Shown piece after piece: positions 1-6,871 of a stretch of 33,338 nt of DNA. The position numbers and the translations under genes were made by a program. The stretch is from Patescibacteria group bacterium. GTDB taxonomy: Bacteria; Patescibacteriota; Minisyncoccia; Phycocordibacterales; UBA918. Numbering within the stretch: position 1 is the first letter of the stretch; each line of letters begins with the position of its first letter. The stretch is taken from NCBI GenBank assembly GCA_019752815.1, contig JAIELQ010000011.1:1-33338 (forward strand), read 5' to 3'. A model generated the notes under the pieces. That model was given only the letters and a program-made list of their open reading frames with translations, ran no database searches and was not told the DNA's origin.

Positions 1-52
1 ACTTGCCGCCGATTTGCGTTTTTTTGCCAGTGATGTCGCAGGTTTTTGCCAT
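1..52 (-). CDS. rpmB: 50S ribosomal protein L28, first 17 codons (cut by window edge)
   Basis: Read on the minus strand, an ATG at 52-50 opens MAKTCDITGKKTQIGGK and runs off the window. The Cys-x-x-TGK pattern a few residues from the start is how many bacterial L28 proteins begin; L28 is a small protein of the large ribosomal subunit. Only 17 residues are visible, so the call rests on one motif and on the wealth of ribosomal genes nearby. A TAATAC hexamer (complement of 60-65) sits 7 nt before the ATG and there is no Shine-Dalgarno sequence, matching the leaderless style of other genes in the window. The gene is too short here for the ORF track. Confidence 0.6.
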   Translation of the reverse strand, partial: MAKTCDITGKKTQIGGK

Positions 53-312
53 ATAAAAAGTATTAAGTTGTGCCATACTACCAGCATCATCCATATTTTG
101 CAACCCCTTGTCGTCCATCCACTAACCCATCATCTACGTTGTGGAATGAAGAAACGAGCGTAGCGACTATTCTGAATTTCTTTCCCGATTTTTTCTTTCC
201 TTGGGAAAATCGCTGGATGCTACGAACTTTTAAGCCATCACCGTGAGAAAGTGCCCAATGGCACTTTTGCAAGAGGTTGCCAGCTCTTTTGTTAAAAAGA
301 GCGACAACCTGA

Positions 313-379
313 ACAGCTTCTGTAAGAAGCAAAAAGTATGGCTCGAACATTAAAATCCTAGACTTCTTACAGAAGCTGT
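313..379. repeat. 17-bp perfect inverted repeat, 33-nt loop
   Basis: ACAGCTTCTGTAAGAAG at 313-329 is the exact reverse complement of 363-379. The loop contains GTATGGCTC, which also occurs in the right arm of the palindrome after rpsL, so this could be a degenerate relative of that family; the partner TTCACCGTAC is missing, so I do not count it as a member. Confidence 0.6.
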
Positions 380-497
380 CCACTCATTGGGTATTTTTGC
401 AAAATCTCTCAATGAGTCTTGCGGAAGCTAAACGCTTCCTCACCTAGTATCTGACGGATTATTGGACGGACTCTATTGAGGTAATAGCGTGTTGATT

Positions 498-526
498 TTT
501 ACGGACTCGCCCCGGTAATGTATACT
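498..526 (+). promoter_or_regulatory. promoter of the M50 protease gene
   Basis: TTTACG (498-503), a 17-nt spacer and TATACT (521-526). The ATG follows 8 nt after the -10 box, so transcription would start at or next to the start codon. Confidence 0.55.
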
Positions 527-534
527 AGTAAAAT

Positions 535-1167
535 ATGGAACCACTTCAAATTGCGCTGATACTTGCCCTCATTATTTCAGTTATTATTCACGAAATGGCG
601 CATGGGTATGCGGCTAACTACCTCGGTGACCCAACAGCGCGGTTGCAGGGACGGCTTTCTCCTAATCCAATCGTCCACATTGACCCAATGATGTCGGTCA
701 TTTTGCCGGCGATTCTTATACTATCTGGTTCTAGTTTCGTCTTTGGTGCCGCCAAGCCTGTGCCCTATAACCCGTACAATTTCCGCAACCAAAAGTGGGG
801 TGAGGCGTTTGTGGCGTTTGCTGGACCACTGTCTAATATATGTCTCGCGATTATTTTTGCGGGGTTAATTCGTTTTTCGGACGTACTGAATTTATCTGAA
901 ACCTTTGTGTATTTGGCGTTTCAAATTGTTGCCCTCAATATCTTTTTGGCGGTGTTTAACCTCGTACCGTTGCCGCCACTTGATGGGTCAAAGATATTCC
1001 CAAAGTTCCTGCCATTTTCACTCCAAATGAAATACGAACGATTTCGGGAGTTTATGGAACAAAACGTCGCTTTGGCGTTTGGGCTCGTAATTGTGGTATT
1101 TATTCTATTCTTGGGCGGCCCACTGTCTGATTTGACCCGCACTATCTCGTTTTGGCTGGTTAGTTAA
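535..1167 (+). CDS. site-2 protease family (M50) membrane metalloprotease
   Basis: A 210-residue integral membrane protein with the zinc-binding HExxH motif (HEMAH, residues 19-23) inside the first hydrophobic helix and a second motif PPLDGS (about 147-152), whose Asp is the usual third zinc ligand in the M50 family. Four to five hydrophobic helices are visible. It lacks PDZ or CBS domains, so it resembles the short site-2 proteases often annotated YwhC/Rip-like, which cut substrates within the membrane; the substrate cannot be told. The start is set by a TATACT box 8 nt upstream and there is no Shine-Dalgarno sequence. It has its own terminator and is separate from rpsL downstream. Family assignment is firm, biological role is not. 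Confidence 0.9.
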   Translation: MEPLQIALILALIISVIIHEMAHGYAANYLGDPTARLQGRLSPNPIVHIDPMMSVILPAILILSGSSFVFGAAKPVPYNPYNFRNQKWGEAFVAFAGPLSNICLAIIFAGLIRFSDVLNLSETFVYLAFQIVALNIFLAVFNLVPLPPLDGSKIFPKFLPFSLQMKYERFREFMEQNVALAFGLVIVVFILFLGGPLSDLTRTISFWLVS

Positions 1168-1175
1168 CCTTCGAT

Positions 1176-1208
1176 TAAAAATTGCCAGGTACTGCCCGGC
1201 GATTTTTG
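1176..1208 (+). terminator. intrinsic terminator after the M50 gene
   Basis: AAAATtGCCaGG, loop TACTG, CCcGGCgATTTTT: a GC-core hairpin followed by a T-run, just after the stop codon. Confidence 0.7.
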
Positions 1209-1218
1209 TCTACGAGCC

Positions 1219-1247
1219 TTGCAAATTATAGGTAATAGTAGTATCTT
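1219..1247 (+). promoter_or_regulatory. rpsL promoter
   Basis: TTGCAA (1219-1224), a 17-nt spacer and TATCTT (1242-1247). The ATG of rpsL is 11 nt after the -10 box, giving a leader of only about 5 nt. Confidence 0.6.
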
Positions 1248-1258
1248 ATGCGGGCTTT

Positions 1259-1672
1259 ATGGCAACAATAAATCAATTAACAAAGAAGAAGCGTGTCGAC
1301 CCAGCTACTAAGCGCAAGACTGGTGCGTTGTACATGGGCTTTAACTCAATCGAGAACAAGCCTAACTACTACAACTCTCCATTCAAGCGTGGTGTATGTA
1401 CTCGTGTAACGACCAAGACTCCGCGTAAGCCGAACTCAGCGATTCGAAAGATTGCTCGTGTACGTCTCTCAAATGGAATGGAAATTACTGCGTACATCCC
1501 AGGTATTAAACACACTTTGCAGGAACACTCTGTAGTACTCGTACGCGGAGGTCGTGTGAAGGACATCGGCGTGAACTACACTATCGTTCGTGGTAAATAC
1601 GATGCGACTGGAGTAGCAGAACGACGAATGGGACGATCTCGATACGGAGCAAAAAAGCCAAAGGCAAAATAG
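1259..1672 (+). CDS. rpsL: 30S ribosomal protein S12
   Basis: A 137-residue S12, the decoding-centre protein of the small subunit. Core signatures are plain: [31 protein letters not shown] and the SRYGAKKPK tail. It is about 13 residues longer than the usual 124 because of an insertion between the N-terminal NQL and RGVC ([19 protein letters not shown] region). Two decoding-loop differences stand out: Arg56 sits where most bacteria have the first Lys of TPKKPNSA (Lys43 in Mycobacterium tuberculosis numbering), and the KDLPGV loop is KDIGV, one residue short and lacking proline. A 121-nt palindrome follows the TAG directly. Start fixed by homology and by the promoter. Confidence 0.98.
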   Translation: MATINQLTKKKRVDPATKRKTGALYMGFNSIENKPNYYNSPFKRGVCTRVTTKTPRKPNSAIRKIARVRLSNGMEITAYIPGIKHTLQEHSVVLVRGGRVKDIGVNYTIVRGKYDATGVAERRMGRSRYGAKKPKAK

Positions 1673-1793
1673 CAATTTCCAAAATAAGCGATAGGCAGTG
1701 TTGAACTTCGGCAAAATGAAGTTCACCGTACTCAGGTATGGCTCACTCCATTTTCCTCGTTCGCCTCGCCTCTCATCTTATTTTGAAAATCGC
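1673..1793 (+). repeat. stop-codon palindrome A (after rpsL), about 121 nt
   Basis: Starting directly after the TAG of rpsL, the left arm (CAATTTCCAAAATAAG at 1673-1688) pairs with CTTATTTTGAAAAT (1777-1790). The apex is TTCACCGTAC (1722-1731), loop TCAG, GTATGGCTCAC (1736-1746). Same architecture and apex as copies at 2445, 16609 and 22480. No T-run follows, so it is not a standard intrinsic terminator. Confidence 0.85.
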
Positions 1794-1979
1794 ACAGTGC
1801 TGATGGAGAACCTTGGAACATAATGTATTCCAAGTAAAAATTACAAATAGTCTATATTCGCTACAGATAATGAAAGAGCTCAACTAGTAATAGTACGGAG
1901 CAGAATATGCGAAGAATGAAACAGGAGGCTTTGCCATACTATTCATTCTTAATTATCAAAACAATTAAGAAACTAATCC
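1794..1979 (+). promoter_or_regulatory. rpsG upstream region with two hairpins
   Basis: A hairpin CTTGGAA/TTCCAAG lies near 1811-1833. Close to the gene, TTCTTAATT/AATTAAGAA forms a second hairpin at about 1946-1972, ending a few nt before the ATG. CATACT (1936-1941) is a candidate -10 box, which would put the transcription start at the base of that second hairpin; no good -35 box is seen. No Shine-Dalgarno sequence is next to the ATG. Confidence 0.45.
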
Positions 1980-2450
1980 ATGCGACGTCCAATCAAAAAA
2001 CGACCAGTCGTCAAGCCAGACATCCAATTCGGATCGGTTGACATTGAACGCTTGATTAACTACATCATGCTTCGTGGTCAGAAGGAAACAGCTCGAAAGA
2101 TTGTGTACGCAGCTTTCGCTGAAATCAAAGAACGAAAAGACGGAGGAGACCCAATCGAAGTATTTAATACTGCAATTCGTAACGCTGGTCCAATGATGGA
2201 AGTTCGCTCACGCCGCGTTGGTGGAGCTAACTACCAGGTGCCGCGTGAAGTTCGTCCAGAACGACGTTTGGCACTTGCCCTCCGTTGGATTATTACCGGA
2301 GCACGCAACCAAAAAGGTGTCCCAATGCACAAGGCCCTCGCTCAAGAGCTAATCTTGGCAGCCAAGGAAGAAGGAAATGCGGTGAAGAAGAAGGAAGATA
2401 CGCATAAGATGGCTGAGGCTAACCGAGCTTTCGCCCACTTCGCTTGGTAA
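1980..2450 (+). CDS. rpsG: 30S ribosomal protein S7
   Basis: A 156-residue S7, the standard length. S7 nucleates assembly of the 30S head and contacts 16S rRNA and the E-site tRNA. Diagnostic segments are LINYIMLRGQKETA, the MEVRSRRVGGANYQVP beta-hairpin, RRLALALRWI and the terminal AFAHFAW. It follows rpsL in the classical str order, but 307 nt apart with a palindrome and apparently its own upstream signals, so it is probably a separate transcription unit. Its last codon and stop are part of the left arm of the next palindrome (copy B). Confidence 0.98.
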   Translation: MRRPIKKRPVVKPDIQFGSVDIERLINYIMLRGQKETARKIVYAAFAEIKERKDGGDPIEVFNTAIRNAGPMMEVRSRRVGGANYQVPREVRPERRLALALRWIITGARNQKGVPMHKALAQELILAAKEEGNAVKKKEDTHKMAEANRAFAHFAW

Positions 2451-2571
2451 ACCACATTCTCGGAAGATAACTTTGTCGAAAGCCCCAAAATTTTGTTCAC
2501 CGTACAATCAGTACGGCTCACAAAATTTTGGGGCTTTCTTCGCGTTCTCTCCTCGAGAATCTGGTTTACCA
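2445..2571 (+). repeat. stop-codon palindrome B (after rpsG), about 127 nt
   Basis: The best-paired copy. TGGTAAACCAcATTCTCG (from 2445, containing the Trp codon and TAA stop of rpsG) pairs with CGAGAATcTGGTTTACCA (ending 2571). A 17-bp perfect inner stem joins AAAGCCCCAAAATTTTG (2479-2495) with 2521-2537. The apex is TTCACCGTAC (2496-2505), loop AATCA, GTACGGCTCA (2511-2520), giving a conserved 3x3 internal loop (TCA opposite CTC) under a 6-bp CCGTAC/GTACGG stem. Confidence 0.9.
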
Positions 2572-2682
2572 ACATCGTCCTATCTAGACTAATGTCCCGG
2601 TCGGGATTTCGAGTTTTTAAAGACGGATAACATCTTTGTGGTATATTGCTAATCAACGTCAACCAGTTAGAAGGGAAGAATG

Positions 2683-3228
2683 ATGAGTTCTCCAGAAGAA
2701 GATTTCTCACGGGCGCTTAAATCTGGCTCGTGGACGAGCTTGCTCGGCAAGTATGAACACGACCAGATCTTGGGCTGGATCATGGATGACAGTTTCTGCA
2801 CTGATGCGAAAAGGCGCCCTTCAGAAGAATCACTTGCCAAGCTCCTGAAGGGTATGAATTTGGAGCGGCTCAGTTACCTGTTTGTCTGCTATAAACCTGA
2901 GCCACTCTTGCTTTTTGATTGGTACCATAATGTCACTGGTATTGCCTGCGATGTTTTGGTGCGTAAGTTCGCCCGATTGTCGGCATCGTTTAGGGTTTCG
3001 ATTTTCCGAAAAAAGTGTTTCGAAAACTATAAGGACAATTCCCCCCAAAAAAGCTCGCAGGCTATCCTCCTGCAGTATTTGGCGGAGAATATGTGGTGGC
3101 CTGCTCTGGTGAGGCCGGTGTTCCGGCTTGTTACTGGTTTGCAGCTGGGGCAAGACTCAGTTGCAAATGCAGAGGATATTGTTGACTCCTATCGTCACCT
3201 CTGTCACTATCTGTCTCCAGCCGTCTAA
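2683..3228 (+). CDS. hypothetical protein, about 181 aa
   Basis: I do not recognise this protein. It is soluble, rich in Trp, Leu and Arg, probably mostly helical, with no signal peptide. Two ATGs are adjacent (2680 and 2683); AAGGGA at 2671-2676 is a Shine-Dalgarno sequence with good spacing to the second, so I start at 2683. TATATT at 2642-2647 is a likely -10 box. A strong intrinsic terminator follows at 3242. The clear Shine-Dalgarno sequence sets it apart from most genes in the window, a trait shared with the genes at 5148, 5787 and 12361. Confidence 0.75.
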   Translation: MSSPEEDFSRALKSGSWTSLLGKYEHDQILGWIMDDSFCTDAKRRPSEESLAKLLKGMNLERLSYLFVCYKPEPLLLFDWYHNVTGIACDVLVRKFARLSASFRVSIFRKKCFENYKDNSPQKSSQAILLQYLAENMWWPALVRPVFRLVTGLQLGQDSVANAEDIVDSYRHLCHYLSPAV

Positions 3229-3241
3229 CATGAAAAGGGTA

Positions 3242-3272
3242 CGCCCGACTCAATGTTGGGCGGCTTTTTTTA
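3242..3272 (+). terminator. intrinsic terminator
   Basis: CGCCCGAC, loop TCAAT, GTTGGGCG: an 8-bp stem followed by a T-run, 13 nt after the stop of the preceding gene. Confidence 0.85.
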
Positions 3273-3401
3273 TAAAGCTCTGTCCGGGACTCTTTTAGTC
3301 TAGATGTGTCTCAGATGCAGATTTTTTATACTGACATTTGTTTCACCCATTTATCCCCTTAAATATAACTAAAATTTGCAAATTCATTATATTATAAGTG
3401 T

Positions 3402-3638
3402 ATGCAAAAAAGTGCCATCACTATACTCGTCAGTTTTGGTATTGTAGCGTCAGTTTTAACTGCATACATATTGTATGGCATGGCGGTTGCAAAAAAGGAA
3501 AGTGCCAGTGTTCCTGTGGTAGATACTCCAGTTATGATTGACGCTACATCTGCCCAGCGCGCACTGCTTGAAGCTGTACCACCAATGTCAGAAGACGAGT
3601 ACCAAGACTTGCATACTCGTTTGGAAGCTGCCAATTAA
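3402..3638 (+). CDS. small single-pass membrane protein
   Basis: A 78-residue protein with one N-terminal membrane helix (ITILVSFGIVASVLTAYILYG), a low-complexity spacer and a short acidic helical tail. No family recognised. Its plan (helix, xYGM, spacer, tail with DEYQDLHTRLEAAN) resembles the 116-residue protein at 20589, which also sits beside a surface-protein gene. Here it ends 17 nt before the APINVG-stem protein at 3656, so the two are probably co-transcribed. A TATATT/TATAAG box lies within 10 nt of the ATG and there is no Shine-Dalgarno sequence. Confidence 0.75.
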   Translation: MQKSAITILVSFGIVASVLTAYILYGMAVAKKESASVPVVDTPVMIDATSAQRALLEAVPPMSEDEYQDLHTRLEAAN

Positions 3639-3655
3639 TTACTAATACATTTTCT

Positions 3656-4342
3656 ATGTTTAAATCAATTGAACTCAGTAGTCTCGTCACGTTAGTTCTG
3701 GTTGTTCTGGGTCTGTTTGCCTACTCTTTTTCAGGTGCTCAAAATTGGGCAGCACCATCGGCCACTCCACCTGGGGGTAATACCTTGGCACCAATTAATG
3801 TTGGAACTGATGTTCAGGTAAAGCAGGGTAATTTAGGAGTGAATGTACTTGCTACCGCACCGACCACTGGTCAGGTCTGGTCTAGGCAGTATTGTGATGA
3901 AAATGGTGCTAACTGCTTTACAGCGAGTCAGGTTGCAGGAGGTGGAGGTACTGCCACCACTACACTCGATCTTGTTAATGGTCTTCACTCATCACAGCAG
4001 TGTCGAAATCTCGGGGGGCAAGTAGTTACTTCAAGCGGCGCCAGTTTTTGTAGGTTTGATGGTGCGTCTTGTCCGACTGGTTGGATACAGTATGAAAATT
4101 GGCGGACAACTGCTGCAAATACTTGCAGACACACTTTTAATGATCCGCTCAGCGGTTCTCGCTCATGCGCACCCTGTACAACTGGCTCAAACCCATGGAG
4201 TAATACAGCTGTGGCAACCTGTAATTACCAGGGTTCCAGTTATTATAGAAACGCGGATGGTGATCGTTACCTAATCTGTGGTGGTTTAGGGGGAGGAAGT
4301 TTTACATGTAATGCCACAATTAATCAGGTTGGATGTTACTAG
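3656..4342 (+). CDS. membrane-anchored APINVG-stem protein with Cys-rich C-terminus
   Basis: A 228-residue protein with an N-terminal membrane helix, then the stem NWAAPSATPPGGNTLAPINV followed by GTDVQVKQGNLG, then a YCDENGANCF Cys pair, and a Cys-rich C-terminal part (about residues 115-228, with CPTGW, CAPC and a final C-Y) that looks secreted and disulfide-bonded. The same stem and Cys pair recur in the proteins at 23127 and 27380, with different C-terminal parts. I recall this stem from many Parcubacteria proteins of unknown function; an outward-facing role (surface, pilin-like or adhesin) is inference. It is likely co-transcribed with the small membrane gene 17 nt upstream. Confidence 0.75.
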   Translation: MFKSIELSSLVTLVLVVLGLFAYSFSGAQNWAAPSATPPGGNTLAPINVGTDVQVKQGNLGVNVLATAPTTGQVWSRQYCDENGANCFTASQVAGGGGTATTTLDLVNGLHSSQQCRNLGGQVVTSSGASFCRFDGASCPTGWIQYENWRTTAANTCRHTFNDPLSGSRSCAPCTTGSNPWSNTAVATCNYQGSSYYRNADGDRYLICGGLGGGSFTCNATINQVGCY

Positions 4343-4562
4343 ATTTGCCTCCCACTTCTTCATTAAAGCCTCGTTAAGGACTCACCTAAGCAAGGTGCTA
4401 GTAAGTTGTACCAGGTTTTAATGTAAATGCTGATGTACGACATATTTTAATTCGTGATGGGGGAGAGACCCATTGTCTCGATGTTATCGGCACTCATGCA
4501 CAGTTGTACTAGTGAACTAAGCAAATTCTGATTGGTCTGATGGTTTGCTATACTACACACCT

Positions 4563-5041
4563 GTGGCTCATAACAATTATTATCTCGACTTGTGTGTTGA
4601 TACGTATGTGGTGTGTGGGGATCGGGTGTTGATTCGGATGCATGAAAAATATCATAACTGGGGTTCAGTGGGTGGTCATATTGATGCGGGGCAAGATGCG
4701 AACGAAGCGGCGATTCGTGAGAAGAAGCCGGCTTAAAGGTGGAGCTCGTCGGTCCAATTGGTTGGACCAAGATTGATACCGAAACTAATACAGATCTCGT
4801 GCCGCCGATGTTTGTGAATCGTCATACGATTAAGGGTGATCATGACCACTCGGCTTTTGTGTTTGCAGCCAAATCAGATAGTATGGAAATTAACCCGCAA
4901 GCAGATGAGGATCAGGGGGCGGAATGCCGCTGGGTTACTCAAGCCGAGCTCGATGAACTACTCGCTACCGACTCAAAGATGCGAAAAGAAATTCACCGCT
5001 ATGCGAGTGAAGCGCTCCGAGTAGTTCAGGCACGCACGTAG
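4563..5041 (+). pseudogene. Nudix hydrolase, frameshifted in the Nudix box
   Basis: Two ORF-track entries (4545-4736 and 4739-5041) are halves of one Nudix protein. The first half ends in GGHIDAGQDANEAAIRE, the start of the Nudix box GX5EX7REUXEEXGU. The second frame continues EEAGLKVELVGPIGW from about 4723. Between RE and EEAGL two residues are missing and the frame shifts, as expected from a loss of about 7 nt. The lost residues fall inside the catalytic box, so the product would be inactive. The C-terminal half (WVTQAELDEL) is otherwise well kept, suggesting a recent event, a sequencing error or recoding. TATACT at 4549-4554 suggests a leaderless start at GTG 4563. Confidence 0.8.
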
Positions 5042-5089
5042 ATTTTTCTAATGTACTGATGATGATAGATGTGACAAGCTCGTTTAGTC

Positions 5090-5118
5090 TTGAGTTTTGA
5101 AAACGAATAGGGCATAGT
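5090..5118 (+). promoter_or_regulatory. candidate promoter of the gene at 5148
   Basis: TTGAGT (5090-5095), a 17-nt spacer and CATAGT (5113-5118). It would give a leader of about 23 nt carrying the Shine-Dalgarno sequence AGAGGAGG. Confidence 0.45.
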
Positions 5119-5147
5119 ACCTATAGATGTATCAGAGGAGGTGTAAG

Positions 5148-5579
5148 ATGATTTGGGTATACCTATGGGCCCTTTCAATTTTGCCAGCTATCTACATTGG
5201 GCGTGAGTTAGACCATGCTCTGTCATGTGATGGTTGTAAGACAAAGTTTTGGCGGCGTTTGCGCCAGGATTTCTGGCTGTCGCGTCCAGGAGAAAAAGGG
5301 AACCTGGCCCGTATTACAAAGGTGCGTCAGTACGTGAGGCATTATGCTCGTATGGAACGAGGAGGTGGGATTGTGCAGGTTGGAAAACTCTGCACGCTAT
5401 ATCATCCTTTTCGACTGATTGTTTCTGAGGGGAACTTTCAAGCCTACGAAAAACACTTCATCCCTTCCAAAAAAGTATTTTGGATTGAGTTGGTAGCTTT
5501 TACATTCTGGCCAATATCTGTACCTCTGTTGGCTGGCTACGTACTTTTTAAAAGTCTATATAGAACATTCGCGTGGTGA
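5148..5579 (+). CDS. hypothetical membrane protein, two hydrophobic ends
   Basis: A 143-residue protein of no family I know. It has one hydrophobic helix at the N-terminus (WVYLWALSILPAIYIG), a basic middle with a CDGC motif soon after it, and a second hydrophobic helix near the C-terminus (IELVAFTFWPISVPLLAGYVLF). The ORF track starts it at 5127, but AGAGGAGG (5134-5141) lies 6 nt before ATG 5148, which is the better start. The stop is TGA followed at once by TAG. A terminator hairpin follows at 5621. A Shine-Dalgarno start is a minority trait here. Confidence 0.7.
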   Translation: MIWVYLWALSILPAIYIGRELDHALSCDGCKTKFWRRLRQDFWLSRPGEKGNLARITKVRQYVRHYARMERGGGIVQVGKLCTLYHPFRLIVSEGNFQAYEKHFIPSKKVFWIELVAFTFWPISVPLLAGYVLFKSLYRTFAW

Positions 5580-5620
5580 TAGTAGCAATGCTATCCCTCA
5601 TGCAGACTCATTAAAAACTA

Positions 5621-5650
5621 AGACCAGTGGCAACACTGGTCTCTATTTTA
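5621..5650 (+). terminator. intrinsic terminator
   Basis: AGACCAGTG, loop GCAA, CACTGGTCT, then CTATTTTATT: a perfect 9-bp stem with a T-rich tail. Confidence 0.7.
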
Positions 5651-5786
5651 TTCATTTTACCTACCAAGCAATTAATCTTCCCTACCATTATTATCTTGAT
5701 GCTAAAAGTAGGTAATCTTGTATTTGTAAAATGTTTAGGTATTGTAGTGGGTAGTAGACACACTGTTCTTGAAGGAGAACAAAATA

Positions 5787-6323
5787 ATGCCAAATGACAC
5801 GCTTGATGAAATTTGGATGGTGCGAGACATTACTCGAACCATGATTAAGAAGCTTGAATCTGGTGGCTTGCGCCCTGGTATCAAAGCTTTGTTCTACGAC
5901 CCGGATAGAGGTGAGACGCTCCTAGGGACATTGCCTGAGGGTTATCCGCTCCGATTCAATTTACCTGGCGGTGGGATTGACGCGGATCAGACCGCAGCCA
6001 TGGCTCTGTGTCGGGAGATTGAAGAAGAGCTTGATATATCTCTGTATCGGCCAAAGATGGTGATGTCGCTACCGGTAGTTGCTCATGGGGAGCTACCGTT
6101 CAAACGTGATGAATTTCGTGGCAAGTACGAATTTATTATAGCTGTACCTCACTTCAGTCTGGGATCTATCAAGGCTCTGCCTGACAGCAAGATGTTGTTC
6201 TGGCCGGCAATGGCTTGGCAGGAGGCTTTGGAAAAAATCCGTAGTCTGGCCTATGGTGGACCGGAAATGGTCGCGCTCTATGAAAAAGCCTTTAACCGCA
6301 TTCCCGACCTAATGTATCGGTAG
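5787..6323 (+). CDS. Nudix-like hydrolase with an altered Nudix box
   Basis: A 178-residue protein with a recognisable but off-consensus Nudix box: LPGGGIDADQ, then REIEEELDI. The glutamate that normally follows the first glycine segment is Gln, and the glycine of REUXEEXGU is Asp, while the REUxEE metal-binding core is intact. Nudix enzymes hydrolyse nucleoside diphosphates linked to another moiety; the substrate cannot be read here. The ORF track starts at TTG 5769, but GAAGGAG (5771-5777) is a Shine-Dalgarno sequence for ATG 5787. A possible promoter is TTGTAT (5718-5723), 16 nt, TATTGT (5740-5745). A strong terminator follows the gene. Confidence 0.75.
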   Translation: MPNDTLDEIWMVRDITRTMIKKLESGGLRPGIKALFYDPDRGETLLGTLPEGYPLRFNLPGGGIDADQTAAMALCREIEEELDISLYRPKMVMSLPVVAHGELPFKRDEFRGKYEFIIAVPHFSLGSIKALPDSKMLFWPAMAWQEALEKIRSLAYGGPEMVALYEKAFNRIPDLMYR

Positions 6324-6335
6324 ACCACAAAGAGT

Positions 6336-6363
6336 AAAGCGAGCCCCCCAGGGCTCGCTTTTT
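6336..6363 (+). terminator. intrinsic terminator
   Basis: AAAGCGAGCCC, short C-rich loop, GGGCTCGCTTTTT: a GC-rich stem directly followed by a T-run, 13 nt after the stop. Confidence 0.9.
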
Positions 6364-6421
6364 CATTGGTTATCAGTAGTTTCTTATGTCGATTTGCCGT
6401 CCGTGCGTTATACTACTGGTA

Positions 6422-6850
6422 ATGGAAAAGCTACCAAAAAAGGAGAAGATGGAGACTGTGTCACTTGTTGAACAAAAGCGAGTTGAAGCGTTAGCTTCGG
6501 TCCTCGACGAGCTCGAGAGTCGGTTTCCGGTGGAGATGAAACGAACGTTTATTTCTAATGAGCGTGAGTATGCGCTGACCAGTCCGGCTGACTGTATGGT
6601 GGCGTTTGCACAACAGAATCGAGAAGCGGTGGAAGCATTGTATAAAGAAGTGCTAGGTAAAGATGACTACCGGGCAGAACAAGCGGCGGTTAAATTACTC
6701 AAACTATTTGAAGCCTACGAAAAAACCGTTGCGCTTTATGCGGAACTGCAAAGTTACTACCCAGCCGCCGCCGCTCGCGTTACCGAAAAATTACCGCCAC
6801 TGTCTGAAATAACAGCACACGGGAAGGCGGTGTGGGATGATATTAAATAA
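6422..6850 (+). CDS. hypothetical helical cytoplasmic protein
   Basis: A 142-residue, charged, mostly helical protein with no membrane helix and no family I can name (segments LASVLDELESRFPVEMKR and AAVKLLKLFEAYEKTVALY). The ORF track begins at 6386, but TATACT at 6409-6414 lies 7 nt before ATG 6422, which suits the leaderless pattern of the neighbourhood. It ends 21 nt before the GH15-like gene, so the two are probably one operon. Confidence 0.7.
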   Translation: MEKLPKKEKMETVSLVEQKRVEALASVLDELESRFPVEMKRTFISNEREYALTSPADCMVAFAQQNREAVEALYKEVLGKDDYRAEQAAVKLLKLFEAYEKTVALYAELQSYYPAAAARVTEKLPPLSEITAHGKAVWDDIK

Positions 6851-6871
6851 TGTTCTTTAGCTCCTTATAGT

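Larger units (their letters stand above)
53..534. other. gene-free stretch made of consecutive stem-loops
   Basis: No convincing gene is present; the 98-codon minus ORF has no family features and lies over the inverted repeats. Going left to right there are perfect or near-perfect hairpins: AAAGTGCC/GGCACTTT (248-267), an imperfect one built on AGGTTG..GCTCTTTT (about 274-310), a 17-bp perfect inverted repeat (313-329 with 363-379), ACTCATTG/CAATGAGT (382-417) and GGAAGC/GCTTCC (423-439). I do not recognise tmRNA, RNase P RNA, SRP RNA or a tRNA. It may be an unknown structured RNA or decayed sequence. Confidence 0.5.

Noticed and set aside
313-379. Fifth member of the stop-codon palindrome family near rpmB
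   Set aside because: It shares GTATGGCTC with copy A but lacks the TTCACCGTAC half and is not next to a plus-strand stop codon; similarity may be chance.
87-383. 98-codon minus-strand ORF
   Set aside because: It runs through a chain of inverted repeats and shows no family signature or start signals; treated as chance.
2342-2710. 122-codon minus-strand ORF at the rpsG end
   Set aside because: It is a shadow of the palindrome and the end of rpsG, with no independent start signals.
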